Assembly (NCBI RefSeq): GCF_016907655.1
Contig: NZ_JAFBCL010000001.1
Coordinates: 6,482,001-6,546,000, forward strand
Reading direction: 5' to 3'
From: Saccharothrix algeriensis
Lineage (GTDB): Bacteria; Actinomycetota; Actinomycetes; Mycobacteriales; Pseudonocardiaceae
Length of the DNA stretch: 64,000 nucleotides
Shown here piece by piece: positions 40,356 through 47,868 of this stretch. The notes beneath the pieces are model-generated. The model made no database searches. It worked only from the letters and a program-made list of their open reading frames with translations, and had not been told where the DNA came from. Within the stretch, counting starts at the first letter, position 1; the number at the start of each line of letters is the position of its first letter. The position numbers and the translations under genes were made by a program.

Positions 40356-41732
40356 ATGGAACACGTTTTCCCGACGGGCTTCCTGTGGGGCGCCGCGACG
40401 GCGGCCTACCAGATCGAGGGAGCGGTGGCCGCGGACGGGCGGGGTCCGTCCATCTGGGACACCTTCGCGGCGGTGCCGGGCGCGGTGCTCGGCGGCGTCG
40501 GCGGCGACCCGGCCTGCGACCACTTCCACCGCCACCGCCAGGACGTGGAGCTGCTGCGCGAGCTGGGCCTGCCCGCCTACCGGTTCTCCACGGCGTGGCC
40601 GCGGGTCATGCCCGACGGGCGGACCGTGGAGCCGCGGGGCCTGGCCTTCTACGACCGCCTGGTGGACGACCTGCTCGCCGCGGGCGTCCGGCCGCTGGTC
40701 ACCCTCTACCACTGGGACCTGCCGCAGGCGCTGCAGGACCGCGGCGGCTGGTGCGACCGCGACCTGGTGGGGCGCTTCACCGACTACGCGTGCACGGTCC
40801 ACGACCGGCTGGGCGACCGGGTGGCGGACTGGACGACGCTCAACGAGCCGTTCTGCTCGGCGTTCCTGGGCTACGGCGTCGGCGTGCACGCGCCGGGCCT
40901 GTCCGACGCGGGCGCGGCGCTCGTCGCGGCCCACCACCACCTGCTGGCCCACGGCGCGGCGGCCCGCGCGCTGCGCGAGCGCGGCCGGCCGGGCGACCGG
41001 CTGTCGATCGTGCTGAACTTCTCGCCCGCGCTGGCCGACGGCGACGACGCCGCGCACCGCGACGCGGCGCGGCGGTTCGACGTGCTGCACAACCGGTTCT
41101 TCCTGGACCCGGTGCTGGGCCGGGGTTACCCGCAGGACCTGTTCGCCGACGTGGCCCACCTGGCGGCGCTGGAGCCGGCGATCCGGGACGGCGACCCGGC
41201 GCTCATCGCCGCGCCCGTCGACTGGATCGGGGTCAACTACTACGCGCCGACCAGGGTGGCGCCGCTGGCCGACCTCCGCGCCCCGAGCAACTGCCCGCTG
41301 CCGGGCCTGCGCGGCGTGGACGTCCTGCCGCCGCGGGGCCCGCTGACGTCGATGGGCTGGGAGCAGCACCCGGAATCGCTGACCGAGCTGCTGGTGTGGT
41401 TGGGCGAGCGCTGCGGACCCGTGCCGCTGGTGGTGGCCGAGAACGGCGCGGCGTTCGTCGACGTGGTGGACCCCGACGGCCGGGTGCGCGACGTCGGGCG
41501 CACCCGGTACCTGGCCGAGCACCTGCGCGCCGTGCACGCCGCCCTGGCGCGCGGGGCGGACGTGCGCGGCTACCTCGCCTGGTCCCTGCTGGACAACTTC
41601 GAGTGGTCCTTCGGCTACACCCAGCGGTTCGGCCTGGTGCACGTCGACTTCGACACGCAGCGCCGGACGGTCAAGGACAGCGGGCGGTTCTTCGCGGAGG
41701 TGGTGGCGCGCAACGCCGTCCCGGCCGGCTGA
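40356..41732 (+). CDS. GH1 beta-glucosidase
   Basis: A 458-residue cytosolic family-1 glycosidase. The acid/base is Glu164 in TLNEPF and the nucleophile Glu362 in VVAENGAA; the N-terminal FPTGFLWGAATAAYQIEGA and the DYYAP/NYYAP and WSLLDNFEWSFGYTQRFGL motifs are also conserved. It hydrolyses imported cellobiose or aryl beta-glucosides to glucose. The ATG at 40356 follows GAGGTGG and lies 8 nt after the permease stop, so it is the last gene of the uptake operon, ended by a strong hairpin. Confidence 0.95.
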   Translation: MEHVFPTGFLWGAATAAYQIEGAVAADGRGPSIWDTFAAVPGAVLGGVGGDPACDHFHRHRQDVELLRELGLPAYRFSTAWPRVMPDGRTVEPRGLAFYDRLVDDLLAAGVRPLVTLYHWDLPQALQDRGGWCDRDLVGRFTDYACTVHDRLGDRVADWTTLNEPFCSAFLGYGVGVHAPGLSDAGAALVAAHHHLLAHGAAARALRERGRPGDRLSIVLNFSPALADGDDAAHRDAARRFDVLHNRFFLDPVLGRGYPQDLFADVAHLAALEPAIRDGDPALIAAPVDWIGVNYYAPTRVAPLADLRAPSNCPLPGLRGVDVLPPRGPLTSMGWEQHPESLTELLVWLGERCGPVPLVVAENGAAFVDVVDPDGRVRDVGRTRYLAEHLRAVHAALARGADVRGYLAWSLLDNFEWSFGYTQRFGLVHVDFDTQRRTVKDSGRFFAEVVARNAVPAG

Positions 41733-41739
41733 GGCCCGC

Positions 41740-41767
41740 CGCGCCGGCGGGCGCCCCCGCCGGCGCG
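41740..41767. terminator. Terminator between the beta-glucosidase and the CIS accessory gene
   Basis: CGCGCCGGCGG pairs perfectly with CCGCCGGCGCG across a 6-nt loop between convergent genes. Confidence 0.8.
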
Positions 41768-41769
41768 GG

Positions 41770-43098
41770 TCAGTTCCCGTCGGGCAGGTCACCGAGTTCG
41801 CCGCTGACGTTGACGACCTGGAAGCAGTTCGGCGCCTGCTGCCCGGTGGCGGGCGTGCCGGGCTTGGTGCAGTCCACCGTCGCGGTGACGGCGGCGCCCT
41901 CCGGGATGTCGATGGGCGTCACCCAGTGGTAGTCCTGGTTGCGGAAGGTCTCCAGCGCGATCCAGGTGATCGTCCGGTCGCCGAAGGCGATGGTGAGCAC
42001 GCCCTCGTCGCCCTGGTGGTTGCCCAGCACGAGGTCGGTGACCCGGAAGACCTTGTTCTCGGGCACGACGTAGGTGCCCGTGCCCTGCCCGCCGCCGTCG
42101 GTGCGCACCTCGATGGTGCTGGAGCTCTGCTGCCCGCCGCCGATCCCGTTGCCCTGCGGCTGACCCTCCTGCCCCTGTCCCTGGCCCTGACCCTGACCCT
42201 GTCCCGGGTTGGTGCGCTGCCCGCCCTGCTGCGGCGGTCGCCCGTCCTGCCCCTGGGGCTGCTCCGGCGCGGGATCCTGTTGCACCGCTTGGGCGATCTC
42301 CTCCGCCCGGTCGTCCACGGCCTGCTCCGCGGCGCTGCGCACGGCGGGGCGCACCAGCAGCAGCCACGCCAGCAGCAGGGCCAGCAGCAGCGCCAGCAGG
42401 GCCAGCAGCCAGCGCGGCAGCACCGGCAGCTGGATCAGCTCGCCCTCCAGCTCGTGCCGCGTGGTGGCGTCCCCGCCCCCCTCGACGCCCCGGTCGGCGA
42501 CGGCGGTCGCGTCCAGGCGCAGCGGCCAGTGCTCGGGCTTGCCGAACCACAGGATCTTGCCCACCCGGACGCGCAGTTCGAGTTCCGCGCGGTCGCCGGG
42601 CTCGACCGCGACCGGCCGCTGCGCCACCGCGTAGGTCAGCCGGTCGTCGGCCTCCGGCGCGCTCAGCGCCACCGCGACCGGCGTGTTGCCCGCGTTGTGC
42701 AGCTCCACGTGGTAGCGGGCGCTGCGCCAGGCGCGGCGGCGCTCCGGGACCAGTTCGGCGCGCTGCTCGGCGAACGCGGCGACGACCACGGTGGTCTCCG
42801 AGACCACCACCGACTCCGGCCGCTCGGCGGGCAGCACCCGCACGCCCAGCGGCAGCTCCCCGGCGCGCACGGCGGGGGAGCGCGGCGGGCTCAGCCGGAC
42901 GAGCACCTGGCCGGACGTGCCCGGGTACAGCGACAGCCGGGCCGGCTCGACGGCGGTCCACGGCGCGCACTCGCCCACCACCTCGAATTCGTACGCCTCG
43001 ACGATGTCGCTGTCGTTGCGCACCGTCATGGTCGTGCTGGTCTCCTGGCCGGGCGTGACGGCCACCGTGGGGAGACCGAATTCCGTTGTTGCGGTCAC
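41770..43098 (-). CDS. Membrane protein of the CIS locus ('hydrolytic protein' type)
   Basis: A 442-residue protein. Residues 1-230 are two beta-sandwich domains (TVAVTPGQETSTTMTVRNDSDIVEAYEFEVVGE; then PAAEPV-like immunoglobulin-type strands). A single membrane helix follows at about residues 240-262 (LPRWLLALLALLLALLLAWLLLV). A Gln/Gly/Pro-rich linker (GQGQGQGQGQ) leads to a C-terminal beta domain (TYVVPENKVFRVTDLVLGN). Similar proteins are annotated in Streptomyces CIS loci. The topology (N-in, C-out) suits a membrane scaffold. GTG 43098 lacks a strong SD. It is divergent from the LuxR gene. Confidence 0.68.
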   Translation of the reverse strand: MTATTEFGLPTVAVTPGQETSTTMTVRNDSDIVEAYEFEVVGECAPWTAVEPARLSLYPGTSGQVLVRLSPPRSPAVRAGELPLGVRVLPAERPESVVVSETTVVVAAFAEQRAELVPERRRAWRSARYHVELHNAGNTPVAVALSAPEADDRLTYAVAQRPVAVEPGDRAELELRVRVGKILWFGKPEHWPLRLDATAVADRGVEGGGDATTRHELEGELIQLPVLPRWLLALLALLLALLLAWLLLVRPAVRSAAEQAVDDRAEEIAQAVQQDPAPEQPQGQDGRPPQQGGQRTNPGQGQGQGQGQGQEGQPQGNGIGGGQQSSSTIEVRTDGGGQGTGTYVVPENKVFRVTDLVLGNHQGDEGVLTIAFGDRTITWIALETFRNQDYHWVTPIDIPEGAAVTATVDCTKPGTPATGQQAPNCFQVVNVSGELGDLPDGN

Positions 43099-43264
43099 GC
43101 CCGGCAACGGTAGGCACGGCGCCGCCCGGTCGGCAGGGAGAAAAGGGCACTGTGCGGGCAAACCGGTGCACTCGCGGCCCACCGGGGCTGACCGGCGCGC
43201 CGGCGCTGGGCACGATGGTCGCACCAGGGCCGCCGCGGCCCGGTTGTTGCGGAGGGGAACCGGC

Positions 43265-43891
43265 ATGAAGACGAGAATCCCGGTCGCCGTGTACGCCGAG
43301 GACCCGGTGCTGCGCACCGGCGTCGTCCACCAGCTCCGCCCCCGGCCGGAGGTCGAGGTGCTGACCGCGCAGGACCAGGCGCGCGCGACCGTGGCGCTGG
43401 TCGTGGTGGACGAGGTCGACGACGCGGCGGCCCGCCTGCTGCGCCGGCTGCAGCGCTCGTCCGCCACCCGCACCGGCGTGGTCGTCGGCCGGTTCGACCA
43501 CGACGCGCTGCAGGTGACCGTGGACTGCGGGGTGTCGGCGGTGGTCCGCCGCGCCGAGGCCGACCAGGACCGCCTGGTGAACACCGTCGTGGCGGTGGAC
43601 CGGGGCGAGGCGGTGCTGCCCGGCGACCTGCTGGGCGTGCTGCTGGACCACGTCGGCCGGTTGCAGCGCAGCGTGCTGGACCCCAACGCGCCCACCATGT
43701 CCACGCTCACGACGCGCGAGGCCGACATGCTGCGGCTGATCTCCGAGGGCTTCGACACCGCCGAGATCGCCACGAAGATGTCCTTCTCCGAGCGGACGGT
43801 GAAGAACGTCCTGCACGAGGTGAGCACCCGGCTGAACCTGCGCAACCGCGCCCACGCCGTGGGTTTCGTGATGCGGCACGGGCTGATCTGA
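43265..43891 (+). CDS. LuxR-family regulator with an atypical receiver-like domain
   Basis: A 208-residue regulator. The N-terminal half resembles a receiver domain (VAVYAEDPVLRTGVVHQL; VVVDEVDD with Asp49) but the conserved Thr is Gly (VVVGRFD) and the conserved Lys is Arg (VVRRAEA), and the fold is shortened, so phosphorylation control is doubtful. The C-terminal half is a LuxR helix-turn-helix (LTTREADMLRLISEGFDTAEIATKMSFSERTVKNVL). ATG 43265 has GGAGGGG upstream. It is divergent from the CIS membrane protein and immediately precedes the CIS genes, so it is the best candidate for their direct regulator. Confidence 0.88.
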   Translation: MKTRIPVAVYAEDPVLRTGVVHQLRPRPEVEVLTAQDQARATVALVVVDEVDDAAARLLRRLQRSSATRTGVVVGRFDHDALQVTVDCGVSAVVRRAEADQDRLVNTVVAVDRGEAVLPGDLLGVLLDHVGRLQRSVLDPNAPTMSTLTTREADMLRLISEGFDTAEIATKMSFSERTVKNVLHEVSTRLNLRNRAHAVGFVMRHGLI

Positions 43892-43899
43892 GGGCCGGT

Positions 43900-43913
43900 T
43901 GCCCGAAAGGCCA
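43900..43913. promoter_or_regulatory. Imperfect palindrome TGCCC-GAAA-GGCCA upstream of the TolB-like gene
   Basis: One mismatch from the palindrome at 37241-37254 and 50211-50224; on the minus strand it reads TGGCCTTTCGGGCA. It lies 8 nt after the LuxR stop and about 95 bp before the TolB-like start. Confidence 0.45.
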
Positions 43914-44006
43914 CCGCGCCGTCCCCGACCCTGCCCGCGCGGTCCTCGGCCCGGCGCGGGCGCCGCGGCGACGATGTCGGCGAGGACCGCCACCGGAGGT
44001 GCGAAG

Positions 44007-47000
44007 TTGTCCAACAGGGCGAGAAGACGAGCCGTCGCCGCGACCACCGCCGTGGCCGCGCTGTGCGGCGTGGTCGCGGCGGTGCGCGCCACCACCCCGG
44101 CCCCGGCGCTGGCGCAGCAGGGCGACCCGCCGGCCGTCGGCCGCATCGCCTTCGCGGGCACCGGCCACCGCGGGATCGGCGTGGTGGCCGACCCGGTGCC
44201 CGACCCGCCGGCCGACCGGCCCGCGGTCAGCGAGCCGCTCGCGGGCCCGGGGCCCGCGCACTTCGACGACCACGTCTCGGCGCGCGGGGACCTGGTGGTG
44301 TTCACCAGCCTGCGCGACGAGCGCCGGCCCCAGGTGTACCTGCGCGCCGCGGACGGCTCGGTGCGCCGGCTCACCACCGGCCGCGACGCGGGCCACCCGC
44401 AGCTGTCGCCGGACCTGCGGACGGTGGTGTTCGACTCCGCCGAGGACGGGCAGCGCGACCTGTGGGTGGTCGGCGTCGACGGCTCCGGCGCGCGCCGGCT
44501 CACCGACGGCCCCGCCGACGAGACCTGGCCGACGTTCTCCCCGGACGGCGCGCAGGTCGCGTTCTCCGCCGACCGCGACGGCGAGCCCGAGCTGTACCGG
44601 CAGCCGGTCGCCGGCGGCGCGGCCGTGCGGCTGACCGACGAGCCCTCGGGCGCGGCCGTGGAGCCGGCCTGGAACCCGCGCGACGGCCGCATCGCCTACA
44701 CCCTGGACCGCGGCCCGGCCGCGCCCGCGCAGCTGCGCGTGCTCGACGGCGCGGGCCTCGGCGTCCCGGTGCTCGGCGGCGACCAGGCCGGCTGGCGCGG
44801 CCGTTGGCCCGCCTGGAAACCCGACGGCAGCGGCCTGCTGTTCCTGAGCCAGGACCAGACCTGCTCGTGCCCGGCCGACCCGGAGGTGACGAAGGTCTAC
44901 CAGGTCGACACCGGCTACGGGCTGCCCGTCACGGCGCCGCCCGGCCTGCTGCTGGCCGAGGACCGGCACGTGTCCTCGCCCGCGTGGTCGGGGGCCGGCG
45001 CGCCCGCGCTGCTGGTGTCGCGGACGACCGCGGCGACCCGGTCCACCGCCACCCTCCAGGACGTCCGGCCCGACGGCGTGGACCCCCGCGACCTCGGCGT
45101 GGCGGTGCTGCGCGAGGACCCGGGCAGCGTCGAGGACCCGAACCTGCTGTTCTACCCGCGCGAGGGCTACGACCCGTGGACCCAGCGGCAGTCCTACTCG
45201 CCCGACGGGCGGCGAATCGCGGTGACCCGGTTCGAGGAGCTGGAGGGCAGGAGGGTCCAGCGGCTGTGGCTGGTGGACGCCGACGGCGGCGACCCGCGCC
45301 GCGTCCCGGTGGCCGACCGCGCCGCCGAGGACTGGGAGTTCGACCCGGCGTGGTCGCCCGACGGCCGGTTCATCGCCTTCGCCCGCCGCTCGCCCGGCGG
45401 GGTGCCCGGCCGCGGTGGGCCGAGCCGGATCGCCGTCGTGGAGGTGGCCACCGGCGCCGTGGTCGGCAACCTGCGCCCGCCGCCGGAGGTCGCCGAGCGC
45501 GAGGACACCCAGCCCGCGTGGTCGCCCGACGGCGCGACCCTCGCGTTCACCAGGGGCGTGATCAGCGACCCCGGGACGCCCGGCGAGGTGCGCGACAACC
45601 ACATCTGGACCGCGCGCGCCGGCACCCTGGACCGCCAGCGCGACCTGTCGGCGGCGGTCTGCGGGTCGGACTGCCGGGTCACCGACGACAGCGCCGCGTT
45701 CCGCCCCGACGGCGCCGCGGTGGTGTTCAACCGCGAGTTCGACGGCCTGGTGGAGGTCTCCCTGCGCGACGACCGGTGCCGCGTCCTGCAGCCCAGGGGG
45801 CAGGGCGGTTGCTCGACGCCGCTGACCGCGCCGCCCACGGGGCCGTTCCAGCCCCGGGACGCGGCGCACTCGCCCGACGGCGACCGGATCGCGGTCACCG
45901 CGCGGCGGCAGGGCGACGCCCGCTCCCCGGAGGAGCTGGTCGTGCACGACCCCGCCGGCGGCGGGCTCGACCGGATCACGCGCGACCTGCCCGGCCGGCA
46001 GAAGGAGCCGACCTGGCAGCCCTCGGTGGACCTGGCGGTGCAGGCCCCGCCCACCGTGCCGGACCTGGACAGCGGCGGCTCCACCACCACGACCGTGACC
46101 GTCCTCAACCGGGGACCGGCGACCTCGCCCGGCACCGCGCTGACCGCCGCGGTCCCCGAGGGCGTCCGGGTCGACGTGCTGCGGCCGGACCGGGGCAGCT
46201 GCGACGCGGCCACCCCGCGGTGCGACCTGGGCGCGCTGGAGGGCGGGGCGAGCGTGCGGGTCGAGGTCGTCCTCGTGGGCCTGACCCCCGGCCGGCGGCG
46301 GGTGACGTGGTCGGTCACGGGCGGCGTGCTGGACGTGCGGCCGTCGGACAACTCGGCGCAGACCGAGGTCCCGGTGCGCGAACCGGCCCCGCCCCCGCCG
46401 ACGACCACCACCCCGCCGCCCCCGCCACCTCCGCCGCCACCTCCGCCGCCACCTCCGCCCCCGCCGCCACCTCCGCCCGCGCCCTCGGCCGGCCCCGGCG
46501 TGACCGTCGTCGTGCAGCCGAACCCGTCCTACGTGGGCGGGCGCGCGACCGCGAACTTCACGGTGCGCAACGCGGGCGGCGCGCTGGCCACCGGCCTGCG
46601 CCTGGACTTCGGGCTGCCCGGGGCGGTGCCGGTGGCGGCGCTGCCACCGGGGTGCACGGCGGCCGGCTGCGCGCTGCCCGACCTCACCCCCGGCGCTGTG
46701 CAGGTCGTGCAGGTGGTCTTCGCGCCGGACGCGCCCCTGGAGACCACCGTGCGCGCCGCCCTGCGGACCTCCGGGACGGACGCCGACCCCGCCGACAACA
46801 CCGCCACCGCGCCCATGCGGGTGCTGCTGCCGCGCATCGTGGCCGTGCCGCCGATCGGCGAGCCCGGCTTCGTGACCTCCGTGCGGGGCCTGGACTTCCC
46901 GCCCGGCGTGCCGGTGCGGCTGACGTGGTCGCCCGGCATCACCGCGGTGGCGGCGCCCACGATCCCGCGCGCCGACGGCGGGTTCGCCGCGCAGCTGCTG

Positions 47001-47129
47001 GTCCTGGCCAAGGACCAGACCGGGCCGCGCACCATCACCGCGACCGGGCCCGGTTTCCGGCCGGCCACCACGCCGTTCCTCGTGGTGCCCGGTTCGATCG
47101 GGCCGCCCGACATGGTGCGGCGCAGGTGA
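44007..47129 (+). CDS. Secreted TolB/PD40-like protein with a poly-proline linker
   Basis: A 1,040-residue exported protein. The TTG start at 44007 is supported by GGAGG exactly 7 nt upstream and by an immediate basic-plus-hydrophobic signal peptide (SNRARRRAVAATTAVAALCGVVAAV). Residues about 50-670 are beta-propeller-like PD40/TolB repeats (repeated PSYSPDGRRIAV, WSPDGRFIAFAR motifs). Residues about 675-790 are a CARDB/DUF11-type beta domain. A run of about 25-30 prolines (46388-46480) links to another CARDB-like domain and a final beta domain. In Streptomyces CIS loci a similar protein occurs; it may bind the surface or the particle. ATG 43974 is an alternative start without SD. Confidence 0.75.
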   Translation: MSNRARRRAVAATTAVAALCGVVAAVRATTPAPALAQQGDPPAVGRIAFAGTGHRGIGVVADPVPDPPADRPAVSEPLAGPGPAHFDDHVSARGDLVVFTSLRDERRPQVYLRAADGSVRRLTTGRDAGHPQLSPDLRTVVFDSAEDGQRDLWVVGVDGSGARRLTDGPADETWPTFSPDGAQVAFSADRDGEPELYRQPVAGGAAVRLTDEPSGAAVEPAWNPRDGRIAYTLDRGPAAPAQLRVLDGAGLGVPVLGGDQAGWRGRWPAWKPDGSGLLFLSQDQTCSCPADPEVTKVYQVDTGYGLPVTAPPGLLLAEDRHVSSPAWSGAGAPALLVSRTTAATRSTATLQDVRPDGVDPRDLGVAVLREDPGSVEDPNLLFYPREGYDPWTQRQSYSPDGRRIAVTRFEELEGRRVQRLWLVDADGGDPRRVPVADRAAEDWEFDPAWSPDGRFIAFARRSPGGVPGRGGPSRIAVVEVATGAVVGNLRPPPEVAEREDTQPAWSPDGATLAFTRGVISDPGTPGEVRDNHIWTARAGTLDRQRDLSAAVCGSDCRVTDDSAAFRPDGAAVVFNREFDGLVEVSLRDDRCRVLQPRGQGGCSTPLTAPPTGPFQPRDAAHSPDGDRIAVTARRQGDARSPEELVVHDPAGGGLDRITRDLPGRQKEPTWQPSVDLAVQAPPTVPDLDSGGSTTTTVTVLNRGPATSPGTALTAAVPEGVRVDVLRPDRGSCDAATPRCDLGALEGGASVRVEVVLVGLTPGRRRVTWSVTGGVLDVRPSDNSAQTEVPVREPAPPPPTTTTPPPPPPPPPPPPPPPPPPPPPPAPSAGPGVTVVVQPNPSYVGGRATANFTVRNAGGALATGLRLDFGLPGAVPVAALPPGCTAAGCALPDLTPGAVQVVQVVFAPDAPLETTVRAALRTSGTDADPADNTATAPMRVLLPRIVAVPPIGEPGFVTSVRGLDFPPGVPVRLTWSPGITAVAAPTIPRADGGFAAQLLVLAKDQTGPRTITATGPGFRPATTPFLVVPGSIGPPDMVRRR

Positions 47130-47157
47130 GGACCGACCCGAGGACGAGGAGGCAGTC

Positions 47158-47868
47158 GTGATCCACGAGGTGGACGAGGGGATACGCCGGTTGTTCACCG
47201 CCGCCGGCGTGCCGGGGGACCACGGCGACCTGGCGTTCGACGCGCCCACCAAGGAGTGGACGGCGCGGCGCAACGCGCCCACGGTCAACGTGTTCCTCTA
47301 CGACCTGAGGGAGGACCTGTCCCGCCGCAACGCGGGCGCGCACGACGTCTACGGCGACGACGGCGCCCTGCTGGGCAGGCGCGGGGCGGCGCGCTGGTTC
47401 GAGCTGACCTACCTGGTGACCGCCTGGACCAACCGGCCGCAGGACGAGCACCGGCTGCTGTCCGACGCGCTGGCGTGCCTGGTGCGCCGCGAGCGGCTGG
47501 ACCCGGGGTGGCTCACCGGGTCGCTGGCCGAGCTGGGCCTCGCCGTGGAGCTCCAGGTGGCCGCGCCGTCGTCGGACACCCGCGCGGTGAGCGAGGTGTG
47601 GTCGGCGCTGGGCGGCGAGCTGAAGCCCTCCATCACGATCACGGTCACCTCGCCGCTGGCCGGCGACTGGACGCCGGCCGGTCCGCTGGTGACCGAGGGC
47701 ATGGTGCTGCGCGGCGACCCCGCCGCGCCCGCGGGGGGCGCCTCCTCCGGCGACGTGCGCCGGCTGCGCTACGAGGGGCCGACCACCGCGGAGGGCGAGG
47801 GCTTCGCGGTCGCCAGGCCGCGCCCGCAGCCCTCGGCCAGGCGCAGGCGCGGCGAGCCGATCCGGTGA
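47158..47868 (+). CDS. cis16: CIS cap/terminator protein (DUF4255, Pvc16/Cis16)
   Basis: A 236-residue protein with the DUF4255 N-terminal domain: IHEVDEGIRRLFTAAGV, NAPTVNVFLYDLREDLSRRN and RWFELTYLVTAWTNRPQDEHRLLSDALACL. Pvc16 proteins cap the distal end of the injection tube and sheath. The C-terminal tail (RPRPQPSARRRRGEPIR) is basic and disordered. GTG 47158 follows GAGGAGG. Its stop overlaps the ATPase start (GTGA), so the two are coupled, matching the conserved cap-ATPase order. Confidence 0.85.
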   Translation: MIHEVDEGIRRLFTAAGVPGDHGDLAFDAPTKEWTARRNAPTVNVFLYDLREDLSRRNAGAHDVYGDDGALLGRRGAARWFELTYLVTAWTNRPQDEHRLLSDALACLVRRERLDPGWLTGSLAELGLAVELQVAAPSSDTRAVSEVWSALGGELKPSITITVTSPLAGDWTPAGPLVTEGMVLRGDPAAPAGGASSGDVRRLRYEGPTTAEGEGFAVARPRPQPSARRRRGEPIR

